64,000 nt of DNA from Pandoraea pnomenusa (GTDB lineage Bacteria; Pseudomonadota; Gammaproteobacteria; Burkholderiales; Burkholderiaceae), in the NCBI RefSeq assembly GCF_000767615.3, contig NZ_CP009553.3, forward strand, positions 3,410,001 to 3,474,000, given 5' to 3'. Positions 19,706 to 31,308 of the stretch are shown one piece after another. A model generated the notes under the pieces. The model made no database searches and was not told the DNA's origin. It saw only the letters and a list, made by a program, of their open reading frames with translations. The stretch's first letter is position 1; every line of letters starts with the position of its first letter. The position numbers were made by a program, and so were the translations under genes.

Positions 19706-20119
19706 ATGCAGGTATTCGGTTCCATGGCTCACTCGGCTGTCCGGCGCGCCCCTGCGGCGCTGGGCGTGGCCGTCATGACGCTCCTGTCCGGCTGTGCGCA
19801 ATGGCAGTTGCCGCCACCCGACGCACCGGCGGCACGCCTGCCGGCGACGCCGGTGGCGCCGGCCCTGAACGACGCGCAAACGCAGGATCTGACGCGCCTG
19901 AACAAGCGCATCTACGACGAGCAGGAATCGACCATCGAGCGCGAACGCGCGCAGCGCGCCTACGAAAGTGCCATGCGCACCTACTACAACAGCAACGCCT
20001 ACTTTTATGGCGGCTGGGGCAGTCCCGGTTGGTATGGTCCCGGTTGGTATGGCCCTGGATGGTACGGGCCGGGCGGGTATGGACCGCGCTCGTCCATCGG
20101 GGTGGGTATCGGTTTCTGA
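19706..20119 (+). CDS. Small lipoprotein with C-terminal GWYGP repeats
   Basis: A 137-residue product with a signal peptide ending TLLSGC, a lipobox. A charged helical middle (NKRIYDEQESTIERERAQRAYESAM) leads to a glycine, tyrosine, tryptophan and proline-rich tail with four GWYGP-type units. I recognise no family. ATG 19706 (GGGGAA upstream) was chosen; ATG 19724 would also keep the signal peptide. A strong terminator follows. The aromatic tail suggests contact with cell wall or surface polysaccharide, which is a guess. Confidence 0.72.
   Translation: MQVFGSMAHSAVRRAPAALGVAVMTLLSGCAQWQLPPPDAPAARLPATPVAPALNDAQTQDLTRLNKRIYDEQESTIERERAQRAYESAMRTYYNSNAYFYGGWGSPGWYGPGWYGPGWYGPGGYGPRSSIGVGIGF
20027..20086 (+). 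repeat. Four 15-bp tandem units coding for GWYGP
   Basis: Four in-frame 15-base units beginning GGTTGGTATGGTCCC; units 1 and 2 are near identical, units 3 and 4 have drifted. Each encodes Gly-Trp/Gly-Tyr-Gly-Pro. The number can change without breaking the frame. Confidence 0.9.
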
Positions 20120-20153
20120 ATCCGGCCGGCATTGGCGCCGCGCGCGACAAAGT

Positions 20154-20183
20154 AAAAAGGCGTTCCGTGAGGAACGCCTTTTT
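20154..20183. terminator. Intrinsic terminator, bidirectional
   Basis: AAAAA, then arms GGCGTTCC and GGAACGCC around GTGA, then TTTTT. It serves the lipoprotein gene and the convergent ftsB end. Confidence 0.92.
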
Positions 20184-20217
20184 GCGTACTACCGTCCGCG
20201 CGCCGCGCCAGTGACAA

Positions 20218-20649
20218 TCAGTGATGTTGCGACTTGTGCGCAGATTGCGTCTTGCCCTTCGACGGCGACGCGGGCGTTGCGGCGGGCGCCGCGGCCCCCA
20301 CCGACTTGTGCGCGGGCTCGGTCGACGAGACGAGCGGCGCGTCGGCACCCGAAGCACCTTGCGGGCCGCCAGCGCCATCCGGACCGACGAACTGCACGAA
20401 CACTTCGCCATCCTTGACCATGCCCAGCTCGAAACGAGCACGTTCTTCGATCGCCGAGGTGCCGTCCTGCAGATCCTGCACTTCGCCGGCCAGACGATCG
20501 TTACGTTCCTTCAACTGCTCGTTCTTCTGCTGTTCGGCGCTCAGCTCGTCGCGCAGTTCGTGCACGTACAACCAACCACCGTGGCCGAACCAGAGCGGAT
20601 ACTGGATCGCCACGAGCAGCAGCACCAGCACCAAGGTCACCATTCGCAT
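20218..20649 (-). CDS. ftsB: Cell division protein FtsB
   Basis: A 143-residue bitopic septum protein that forms the FtsQLB complex. One transmembrane helix ([19 protein letters not shown]) is followed by a periplasmic coiled coil ([20 protein letters not shown]) and the conserved [18 protein letters not shown]. The ~45-residue Ala/Pro/Lys-rich tail exceeds the 103-residue E. coli protein. I chose ATG 20649 because AGGCGA lies just upstream. It follows eno, the usual neighbour. Confidence 0.92.
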   Translation of the reverse strand: MRMVTLVLVLLLVAIQYPLWFGHGGWLYVHELRDELSAEQQKNEQLKERNDRLAGEVQDLQDGTSAIEERARFELGMVKDGEVFVQFVGPDGAGGPQGASGADAPLVSSTEPAHKSVGAAAPAATPASPSKGKTQSAHKSQHH

Positions 20650-20721
20650 GCTTTCGCCTGGCAAGAATTCCGGGAAACGTGCCGCGACCGACGTCACGGC
20701 CCCTCTCCCGGGGAAACGGAA

Positions 20722-22035
<1,314 letters not shown>

Positions 22036-22263
22036 CTAAAGGGAACCTGCTTCGCGCCGCCATCCGTCACCGGTCGCCGTCCAGGTCGGGCGCGCAAGCC
22101 CATGTGAGCCGCACGCGCCGAATCCTGACATGGACGCCGATGCCGCGCTTGCGCGCGCACCGACAGAGGCGATACCTGGACGGGGGAACAACGGCGCCTC
22201 GAATTGAGGCACGGCGGCCTGTGGGATGACATCGATGTCGACGGTGCGCTCGGCGTACGGCAC
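22036..22263 (-). CDS. Possible small ORF between kdsA and eno
   Basis: This 75-codon frame starts at GTG 22263, with a perfect AGGAG eight bases upstream, and stops 30 bases before eno. Those two signals are the only support: the sequence (DIDVIPQAAVPQFEAPLF early, low complexity after) matches nothing I know. Several relatives carry a DUF1330 gene in this position and this is not one. The rest of the 408-base gap (22006-22413) shows no other gene. Confidence 0.3.
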   Translation of the reverse strand: MPYAERTVDIDVIPQAAVPQFEAPLFPRPGIASVGARASAASASMSGFGACGSHGLARPTWTATGDGWRREAGSL

Positions 22264-22413
22264 GCGGGCATCTCCTGAGGCTCACCCTCGCGACGGCCAC
22301 TGCGACCGCTGCGCGACAAGCTTAACGACTCGACGCCATGCTGCCAAGGCGTCTGACCGCTATACCCGTCCTGTGAGCGTGCTGATACTGGCCCCAGGAC
22401 GGTGTGTCTCATT

Positions 22414-23268
22414 TCAGTTGAAATTATTTTCCAGAAACTCGCCCTGCTTCACTGCCGCATCGATGGTCTTGAGCGTAGTGAGCAGTTCGCGCATGCGGCC
22501 CAGCGGCACGGCGTTGGGGCCGTCCGACAACGCGCAGGCCGGGTCAGGGTGCGTCTCCATGAACAGTCCCGAGACACCCACGGCCACGGCCGCTCGCGAG
22601 AGCACCGGCACGAACTCGCGCTGGCCGCCCGAACTGGTGCCCTGTCCGCCCGGCAACTGCACGGAGTGCGTGGCGTCGAACACGACCGGCGCACCGGTCT
22701 CGCGCATGATCGCCAGCGAACGCATGTCCGACACCAGATTGTTGTAGCCGAACGAGACACCGCGTTCGCAGGCCATGAAGACATCATCGGGCAGGCCGGC
22801 TTCGCGCGCGGCGTCGCGAGCCTTGTCGATGACGTTGATCATGTCGTGCGGCGCGAGAAACTGGCCCTTCTTGATGTTCACGGGCTTGCCCGACTGGGCG
22901 CAGGCACGAATGAAATCGGTCTGGCGGCACAGGAAGGCAGGTGTCTGCAGCACATCGACGATGGGCGCGGCCACCGCCACGTCCTCTTCCGTATGCACGT
23001 CCGTGAGCACCGGCACGCCGAGTTGACGGCGAACTTCCTCGAGGATCTTCAGACCCGCCTCGCGCCCAGGGCCGCGGTAGGACTTGCCCGAACTACGATT
23101 CGCCTTGTCGAACGACGACTTGTAGATGAACGGGATGCCAAGCGCGCCCGTGATTTCCTTGAGCTGCCCCGCGACGTCGATCGTCATTTGTTCCGACTCG
23201 ACGACGCAGGTGCCTGCGATCAGGAAAAACGGTTTGTCCAGGCCAACCTCGAAACCACACAGTTTCAT
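22414..23268 (-). CDS. kdsA: 3-deoxy-8-phosphooctulonate (KDO-8-P) synthase
   Basis: Condenses arabinose 5-phosphate with phosphoenolpyruvate to make the KDO precursor of lipopolysaccharide. 284 residues, with the expected [12 protein letters not shown] opening, [16 protein letters not shown] segment ([20 protein letters not shown]), [23 protein letters not shown] and [12 protein letters not shown]. It lies 36 bases after pyrG on the same strand. Confidence 0.97.
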   Translation of the reverse strand: MKLCGFEVGLDKPFFLIAGTCVVESEQMTIDVAGQLKEITGALGIPFIYKSSFDKANRSSGKSYRGPGREAGLKILEEVRRQLGVPVLTDVHTEEDVAVAAPIVDVLQTPAFLCRQTDFIRACAQSGKPVNIKKGQFLAPHDMINVIDKARDAAREAGLPDDVFMACERGVSFGYNNLVSDMRSLAIMRETGAPVVFDATHSVQLPGGQGTSSGGQREFVPVLSRAAVAVGVSGLFMETHPDPACALSDGPNAVPLGRMRELLTTLKTIDAAVKQGEFLENNFN

Positions 23269-23304
23269 GCAAACTCCTTGTTTCTCGCTCGCGGCAACTC
23301 AGCC

Positions 23305-25131
<1,827 letters not shown>

Positions 25132-25142
25132 TCACCTCGACG

Positions 25143-25195
25143 TATGCCGATGTGTGTCGATGCACCACGATGCACCCCAATGCACGCCGATGCAT
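25143..25195. repeat. Degenerate 10-bp tandem repeat
   Basis: About five units with exact 10-base spacing built on TGCACCNCGA (TGTGTGTCGA, TGCACCACGA, TGCACCCCAA, TGCACGCCGA, then TGCATG). It lies in the ~290-base gap between pyrG and the next gene, which holds no gene I can see. The period is close to one helical turn. Confidence 0.75.
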
Positions 25196-25257
25196 GTTTC
25201 ACCGACCTGCGAAGGCGCGCCGTGCGCCGATTCCCTGCGCGGCGCGCGGCACCCGGT

Positions 25258-26088
25258 TCAGGCGGCCAGCGAACGGCGGTGATCGCCGCGCAATTGGGCG
25301 AGCATGTCGCGCACCGCCGATGCTGTCTCCAGCGGCCGCTCCATCGGGAAGAGGTGTGTCCCCTTCACATAACGCAGATGGGTACCGACGATGCGGCGTG
25401 TCGCGCCGATTCCCGCCTGCCTGAGTTCACGCGACTCGGTACCGGCGAGAAATCCTGCCGGCACCGGCACGCCGCGCATGGCACGCACGGCAAGCAGCGG
25501 AGGCAGTGTCAGATAGATCCGGTACTCGATCTCGCGTGCGAACGCGAGCCGCCGAACATCGCCCTCTCCCGTCGGTACGGTGCCGCAGTCGATGTAATCG
25601 CGCAGGACATCCGGATCCCAGCCGGCGAACGCCGGCTTGCCGGCAAAGTGCCGCCATGCGGCCTCCCAGTCCGGCCAATGATCGCGCCGCCGCTTGGTCA
25701 CGCCCGCCGGCGACATGCGCTCGTACAATCCGGTAAGCATGCTCAGGCGCAACATCTGCGTGCGCCAACCGGGCGTCACGATGGGGGAATCGATCATCAC
25801 CACGCCGCGCACGGATTGCGGCGCCTTGAGCGACGCCATGAGGCTAAGAAAACCACCCAGCGAATGCCCGACCAGCCAGACCGGTTCGCCACCGTACTGG
25901 CGCTCGAGGGTATCGACGAGCTCGTCGCGCAAACACCGCCAGCCGGGCGTGACCGGATAGCGCGGGTCATGACCGATGCGGTCGATGGCGCGCACGTCGT
26001 ATTCGTCGGCCAGCGCACCCAGCATCTTGCGATACACGCCTGCGGGGAAACCGTTGCCGTGCGAAAAATGGATGATGTCTCGTGTCAT
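25258..26088 (-). CDS. Alpha/beta hydrolase
   Basis: A 276-residue protein starting at ATG 26088, where the conserved DIIHFSHGNGFPAGVYRKML begins. The nucleophile elbow is WLVGHSLGGFLSLMA. A late His lies in VKGTHLFPMERP. The frame stays open upstream, but that stretch is a low-complexity repeat without domain character, so I rejected a longer start. The substrate is unknown; the HGNGFP opening recurs in many uncharacterised proteobacterial serine hydrolases. Confidence 0.82.
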   Translation of the reverse strand: MTRDIIHFSHGNGFPAGVYRKMLGALADEYDVRAIDRIGHDPRYPVTPGWRCLRDELVDTLERQYGGEPVWLVGHSLGGFLSLMASLKAPQSVRGVVMIDSPIVTPGWRTQMLRLSMLTGLYERMSPAGVTKRRRDHWPDWEAAWRHFAGKPAFAGWDPDVLRDYIDCGTVPTGEGDVRRLAFAREIEYRIYLTLPPLLAVRAMRGVPVPAGFLAGTESRELRQAGIGATRRIVGTHLRYVKGTHLFPMERPLETASAVRDMLAQLRGDHRRSLAA

Positions 26089-26142
26089 GGAATTCGTTGT
26101 CGTGGCGAGCGGTTGCCGCGCGGGCTTCGGCGATCGATTCGG

Positions 26143-26226
26143 CCTCGAATCTTGCCTCGAACTTCGCCTCGACGTTGACTGCGAATGCCGCTTCGACTTT
26201 GGCTTCGACGTTGGCTTCGAATCCGG
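26143..26226. repeat. Seven-copy 12-bp tandem repeat upstream of the hydrolase
   Basis: Seven consecutive 12-base units built on CNTCGANNTTGN, e.g. CCTCGAATCTTG, CCTCGAACTTCG, CTTCGACGTTGG, with no gaps. It sits in the 448-base stretch 26089-26536 between comEC and the hydrolase. Because 12 is a multiple of three, all frames through it read as short peptide repeats. No other gene is visible in that stretch. Confidence 0.85.
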
Positions 26227-26536
26227 TTTGGCATCGCGGCGCCCGGCTGCCGGGTCGCATGCGCCGGAAATCTTCGCCACAGCCCACCAAAGTACGCTTG
26301 CAGCGGAGCGCGCGCTGACCCATTCTAACGAATCGGCCGCAGCGCGCCGGTAGAGGTTTCCATCGAATCGCTCGGGCGGCGCGTCCTGCGCGACGGGCGC
26401 CGTCAGGCACGTCGCGCTTCGTTCCGGGGCGCACACGACGGCATCTGGCGCTTGTTGATACCTCGCCCGCCTCGGCGATTTGCCCCGACGGCCATTGCGC
26501 GCGAAGGCGACCCTTGTCACACGCACATCAGCTTCG

Positions 26537-29491
26537 TCACGGGGTAGCGAAGCTTTCCGCGTGCCAGTACCGTCGGCGTTGCTCGCGGCAGGATTTGGCC
26601 TCGATGCCGTCGCGATTCAGTGAAAATCGCACGGCACCGTGCACCGCGCTGTCCCACACGGTCGCTCCAGCTGCGCGGTAGCGTTCGACGACGGACGGTC
26701 TCGGATGACGGAAACGATTGCGGTACCCCGTTTGAAACACCACGTGCTCCGGCGCAACCGCTTGCACGAACGCCATCGTCGACGACGTCTGACTGCCGTG
26801 ATGCGGGGCGAGCAGGACATTGGCGTGCAATGCCGAACCAAAGCGCGCAAGCATCGTGCGCTCCTGGGGAGCTTCCGCATCGGCGGCGAGCAACGCGCTG
26901 TGGCGCTCGTTGGACACTTTTAGCACACAGCTCACGCTATTGGGGCCGGCGCGCCCCGCCCATGCCGCGCGCAGGGCGTTCGGGTCCGGATGCAGGAAGC
27001 GGAACGTCACGCCTTCCCATGTCCACTGCTGGCCCGCCAGACAGGTCCGATGGTCCCGCGCCGCGCGACGCACCCGATGCTCGCCCGGCAGTGACGAGAA
27101 CACCTGCGCGTCCGGATACGCCCGCAAGACGCTGCGCGCGCCGCCAAAGTGGTCGTCGTGCGCGTGGCTCACCACGAGGCGGTCGAGCCGCCGCACGCCA
27201 TGTGCGCGCAGATACGGCACGATTACGCGACGCCCGGCGTCGGTGCGAGCCCCCATTGGCGGTCCGGCATCGAACAACAATGTGCGTGTTGCCGTCTCGA
27301 CCAGCACGGCGTTTCCTTGCCCGACATCGAGCATGGTGACGCGAAAGTCACCGTCGCCCGGTCGAGGCGGCGACGCGAACCACGCCGGCCCCATCAGGAC
27401 CAAACCAGCGAATCGCCAACCCACGCACCCGGCCCTCTTCCCGCGCATCCAGCGGGGGAACGGCATCAGGACCACCGCAGCCCCGGCGACGGCTGTGGCC
27501 AGTACCCACGTCGGCGCGACGCCCGCGCGCCACACGGCGCCAGGACTTGACGCCAGCCACCCCAGCCACTCGGCCAGCCAGACGACGGCCCAGTGGGCAA
27601 CGGCCAGCGTCCATTGCGCCAGTACCGCCGGCAATACCAGGCTGAGCAACGCCAACGGGGTCACGACGAGCGTCATGACGGGGATGGCCACCGCGTTGGC
27701 GATGGGGCCGAGCAACGGCACTGCGCCGAACCAGGCGAGCGACAAGGGCACCATGCCGATCGTGACGGCGAACTGGGCTCGCGTCGCACGGGCGACAACG
27801 GTCCACGCGCGCCGCGGCGCACTGTGGCGATCGGCCTCGCGCGCGCCGTGGCGCCCGGCGCCCGGGTCACCGCTGCGCGCTGGGTCCACCGTCCCGCGCC
27901 GCCTGCCCGACGCCTCGGGCCGCCGCCGCCCCGCCAGCACAAGCGCCGCAACCGCACCGAAGGAAAGCCAAAGGCCTGGCGCCACGACCGCCCATGGATC
28001 GAGCGCCACAATGACGGCCAACGCCCACGCGAGCGCATACGAGGGGGCTGCGAATCGTCCGTTCAATAGTGCAACGACGACGATCGTCACCATGCCGACC
28101 GCGCGCCGCGCCGGTACGCCCCACCCCGCCACGGCGCCATACGCGATCGCGGCCAGCAGTCCGGCAACCGCCGCAGCCTTCGGTGCTGGCCACCACAATG
28201 CCAATGGAAAACGTCGGCACCCGGCGCGTCGCCACAGCAGGCCCACGAGCGCACCGAGGGCTCCGGCCACGAGCGACACATGCAGCCCCGAGATGGCGAG
28301 CAAGTGGCTGACCCCCGTATCGGCAAACACTTGCCAGTCGTCAGGGGCGATCTCGCTGCGCTCTCCGAGCGCGAGGGCCATCAATACGCCGCCGTAACGC
28401 GCCGACGACGTCGAGAATGCCGAGGGTTCGGGTGACACGGGTGACACGGGTGACACGGGTGACACGGGTGTTGCGGATGGCGCTGGCGAGGCTGGCGACG
28501 CTGATGAGGTCGATGCGGAGGCTGGCGGCGATGACGCCGACGTCCGCAGTGCCGCACGAAAGTCGTCACGCAGACGTTCGCGCCAGGCCGCCCATCGGTA
28601 CCCTTGCACCGGCCCCGGCTCCAGACGCATCAGTTGCTGCCGCTGCGACGCCCGTCGTTGTCCGTAACCCGCGCGCACGTACCCCGACGCCCGAATGCCG
28701 CGCACCAGTGCCATGAGCTCCGCATCGAAGCCATGCCAGTTCGCGAAGCCTCGCGGCGCATTGACCCTCACGGGCAAGCGCCAGCGTTCCCCCGCACGCG
28801 GCAAGGTGCCTCGCGCCGGCACTTTGTCCATCGCGTGCGACGCTTTCACTTCAGCGGGCGGCCCGCCGACCTCGTTGCGCCGTCCGGCCCACGCGGGTTG
28901 CCGGGACCAAACCAGCTCGATGTGCCGGGGCACCGGCACGTCTGTGCAGGCCGGCTGCGTTCCCCCGGCGCCCCTCTCGTCGCGCCAACCCGCAACGGAT
29001 GCCGGATTGGACGACACCCGGCGGTCGCCCGCGCCCTCGCACGCCCCGCTGGCGACGTACGCCCGCTCCACGTCAAAAGCAAATCGCACGCCGCCGTCCA
29101 GGGTTGCGGGCAATCCCGCCACCACGCCCTCGACGATCAGATCCTGCCCCGCCAACGCCACCGGGAGCCGGTCACTGAGTCGAATTTCGGCGCGCAACGC
29201 CGCCCATGCATAGCCGAAAACGCCCACACAGACGGCGATCAGAACCATTGCGCAGCGGTGCCGCACCTCATTTCCCGAGTTCCCGGGACCCGCGCAACTA
29301 TCGTCCCCTACGGAACCCGCGCGACCCACGCGCCCCATGCGCCATCTCGTACGGACCGCCAAACCGGCCCACACAACAAGCACCGCCGCCGCCGCGCCCA
29401 CGGCAGCACCGAAACCCGCGCCCGAAGGCAGCGCCGACGCCTGTTGAAGCCACCAGACGCCCGCCACCCAGGCAAGCAGCACCAGCCGCAC
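26537..29491 (-). CDS. comEC: DNA uptake channel protein ComEC/Rec2
   Basis: A 984-residue inner-membrane channel for transformation. N-terminal helices and an OB-like domain (DUF4131 region) are followed by the competence domain (LLAISGLHVSLVAGALGAL, LWWPAPKAAAVAGLLA, GVPARRAVGMV) and a C-terminal metallo-beta-lactamase-like domain (MLDVGQGNAVLVET, VSHAHDDHFGG, LLAPHHGSQTS). GTG 29491 is the only usable start after an in-frame stop. A Ser/Pro/Ala-rich insert near residues 315-365 carries four VSP units. Intact domains suggest competence, but no other com genes are in this window. Confidence 0.93.
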   Translation of the reverse strand: MRLVLLAWVAGVWWLQQASALPSGAGFGAAVGAAAAVLVVWAGLAVRTRWRMGRVGRAGSVGDDSCAGPGNSGNEVRHRCAMVLIAVCVGVFGYAWAALRAEIRLSDRLPVALAGQDLIVEGVVAGLPATLDGGVRFAFDVERAYVASGACEGAGDRRVSSNPASVAGWRDERGAGGTQPACTDVPVPRHIELVWSRQPAWAGRRNEVGGPPAEVKASHAMDKVPARGTLPRAGERWRLPVRVNAPRGFANWHGFDAELMALVRGIRASGYVRAGYGQRRASQRQQLMRLEPGPVQGYRWAAWRERLRDDFRAALRTSASSPPASASTSSASPASPAPSATPVSPVSPVSPVSPEPSAFSTSSARYGGVLMALALGERSEIAPDDWQVFADTGVSHLLAISGLHVSLVAGALGALVGLLWRRAGCRRFPLALWWPAPKAAAVAGLLAAIAYGAVAGWGVPARRAVGMVTIVVVALLNGRFAAPSYALAWALAVIVALDPWAVVAPGLWLSFGAVAALVLAGRRRPEASGRRRGTVDPARSGDPGAGRHGAREADRHSAPRRAWTVVARATRAQFAVTIGMVPLSLAWFGAVPLLGPIANAVAIPVMTLVVTPLALLSLVLPAVLAQWTLAVAHWAVVWLAEWLGWLASSPGAVWRAGVAPTWVLATAVAGAAVVLMPFPRWMRGKRAGCVGWRFAGLVLMGPAWFASPPRPGDGDFRVTMLDVGQGNAVLVETATRTLLFDAGPPMGARTDAGRRVIVPYLRAHGVRRLDRLVVSHAHDDHFGGARSVLRAYPDAQVFSSLPGEHRVRRAARDHRTCLAGQQWTWEGVTFRFLHPDPNALRAAWAGRAGPNSVSCVLKVSNERHSALLAADAEAPQERTMLARFGSALHANVLLAPHHGSQTSSTMAFVQAVAPEHVVFQTGYRNRFRHPRPSVVERYRAAGATVWDSAVHGAVRFSLNRDGIEAKSCREQRRRYWHAESFATP
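28431..28466 (-). repeat. Four perfect 9-bp tandem repeats inside comEC
   Basis: GGTGACACG occurs four times in a row on the plus strand and encodes Val-Ser-Pro units on the coding strand. Drifted 9-base copies continue to about 28545. Copy number can change in frame, giving a variable linker between the N-terminal and competence domains. Confidence 0.92.
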
Positions 29492-29535
29492 AACGTCACC
29501 GCGTCATGAATCGCGAACCGCGCGACGCCGCCGCG

Positions 29536-30384
29536 TCAGCGCGATCCGGCGTGGTCAATGAGGGAGTTGGCGGGCGCAGGCCCGTCGCCGGGCGCCATGG
29601 CCATGGCGCCCGACAAGCGCGGCAGCACGCGCCAGGCATTCGCGCGCGTGGCGTGCGCCAGCGCCTCGGCGGACACGCCTCGAAGATCCGCGAGCACCTG
29701 CGCGATGCGAGGTAATTCGCCCGGGCTGTTGCGCTGCTTGTAGCGCCACTCCGGCGCAATGTCCGGCGCGTCGGTTTCAAGCACGAGCGCATCGAGCGGC
29801 AGGTCCACGGCGAGGCGGCGAATCTGCAACGCCCGGTCGAACGTCATCTGCCCGCCGAATCCGAGGCAAAAACCGCGCTCGATGAACATGTCCGCCTGCT
29901 GACGGCTGCCATTGAACGCATGCGCGATCCCGCCGCGCGGCGTGAAGATTCGCAGTTGCTTGAGCAACGCATCCTGTGACCGGCGTACGTGAAGAATGAC
30001 CGGCAGATCGAAGTCCCGCGCGATTTTCAATTGCTCGACGTAGAAGAACTGCTGGCGTTCGGGGTCGAGTGTCCTGACGAAGTAGTCCAGACCGATTTCG
30101 CCAATGCCGACGAATCGCGGATCGCCGATCGCCGCTTCCACGGCTCGGCGCAACGTCGCGATGTCCTCGTCGCGCGCACGTGGCGTGTACAGCGGGTGGA
30201 TGCCGAGCGCGTAGGCGCCGCCGGGCATCGCGTTCGCTGCCGCCCGCGCCGCATCGAACGATGCGCACTCGACGGCGGGCACGACGAGCCCCGCCACCCC
30301 CGCAGCGGTGGCTTCGGCAATGACGGTGCCGCGGTCGGCGTCGAACTCGGCCGCGTCGAGATGGCAATGGGTGTCGATCCACAT
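29536..30384 (-). CDS. TatD-family metal-dependent hydrolase
   Basis: A 282-residue TIM-barrel hydrolase from ATG 30384. Metal ligands are seen in WIDTHCHLDAAEF, IGEIGLDYF, VILHVRRSQD, GIAHAFNGS and LVLETDAPDIAP. Relatives act as 3'-5' exonucleases or DNases in repair. It precedes comEC by 44 bases on the same strand and may share its transcript. Confidence 0.93.
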   Translation of the reverse strand: MWIDTHCHLDAAEFDADRGTVIAEATAAGVAGLVVPAVECASFDAARAAANAMPGGAYALGIHPLYTPRARDEDIATLRRAVEAAIGDPRFVGIGEIGLDYFVRTLDPERQQFFYVEQLKIARDFDLPVILHVRRSQDALLKQLRIFTPRGGIAHAFNGSRQQADMFIERGFCLGFGGQMTFDRALQIRRLAVDLPLDALVLETDAPDIAPEWRYKQRNSPGELPRIAQVLADLRGVSAEALAHATRANAWRVLPRLSGAMAMAPGDGPAPANSLIDHAGSR

Positions 30385-30526
30385 GGTCGAATGTCCTTGA
30401 GCGTCAATTCTAAGGGGCAGTGACAAGGCTCGCACGACGAGTGCGGGATGACCATCGGACAACACCGCATCACGGTCTAGGACGTTGCCGATTTCCACCC
30501 CGCGCGCAGGCCGCCGGAAAACGCAA

Positions 30527-30549
30527 AACGCCGGGGAATCCCCGGCGTT
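30527..30549 (-). terminator. Intrinsic terminator of lolC-lolD
   Basis: Arms AACGCCGGGG and CCCCGGCGTT around three bases. On the minus strand it is followed by TTTGCGTTTT. It lies 34 bases after the lolD stop. Confidence 0.85.
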
Positions 30550-30582
30550 CGCACCCTTTCCCCACTGTCCGTCACAAACGGA

Positions 30583-31308
30583 TTACGCGGGCTCCAGCAC
30601 GCCTTCGCGCAGACGCAACGCCCGATCACACCGGCGCGCCAGATCGATATCGTGGGTCACGATCACGAAGCTGGTCCTGAGCGTCTCCGACAACTCCAGC
30701 ATGAGTTCGAACACGGTCTCGGCGGTGTGTCCGTCGAGATTGCCGGTCGGCTCGTCGGCAAGCACGCACGCCGGTTGCGTGACCAGTGCGCGCGCCATCG
30801 CCACGCGCTGACGCTCGCCGCCCGACAACTCCGAGGGGCGATGCTTCATGCGCGGGCCAAGGCCCACGCGCTCGAGCATCGTCTGCGCACTCGCGCGCGC
30901 CTGCTCCGTGGGCAAACGACGAATACGCAGTGGCATGGCCACGTTGTCGAGCGCGGAAAACTCCGGCAGCAGGTGGTGGAACTGATAGACGAAACCGAGC
31001 GACTGGTTGCGCTGCGCTGTCTTGTCGCGCTCGCGCAGCGAGGAGAACGGCTTGCCCAGCAGCGACACCTCACCGCGCGACGGGTCGTCGAGTCCGCCCA
31101 GCACGTGCAGCAGCGTGCTTTTGCCGGAGCCGGATGCGCCAACGATCGCCACCTTTTCGCCGGGAGCGACGTCGAGGCTCGCGCCGTTGAGCACGGTCAC
31201 GTTGAGCTGCCCCTGCCGGAAAGTCTTGTGCAGATCCCGGGCGCGCAGCACGGGACCGTCGTAGGCGAGGTTCGGCACGGGAGCCAGGGATGGGGTCGCG
31301 TTACTCAT
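30583..31308 (-). CDS. lolD: Lipoprotein-releasing ABC transporter ATPase LolD
   Basis: A 241-residue ABC ATPase that powers release of lipoproteins from the inner membrane to LolA. Walker [10 protein letters not shown], the MacB/LolD-type [18 protein letters not shown] segment, signature [15 protein letters not shown] and Walker [11 protein letters not shown] are all intact. Its start overlaps the end of lolC by eight bases. Confidence 0.96.
   Translation of the reverse strand: MSNATPSLAPVPNLAYDGPVLRARDLHKTFRQGQLNVTVLNGASLDVAPGEKVAIVGASGSGKSTLLHVLGGLDDPSRGEVSLLGKPFSSLRERDKTAQRNQSLGFVYQFHHLLPEFSALDNVAMPLRIRRLPTEQARASAQTMLERVGLGPRMKHRPSELSGGERQRVAMARALVTQPACVLADEPTGNLDGHTAETVFELMLELSETLRTSFVIVTHDIDLARRCDRALRLREGVLEPA

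Noticed and set aside
26089..26526. N-terminal extension of the hydrolase at 25258-26088
   Set aside because: The extra residues come from the 12-bp repeat and neighbouring low-complexity DNA; the conserved domain starts exactly at ATG 26088.
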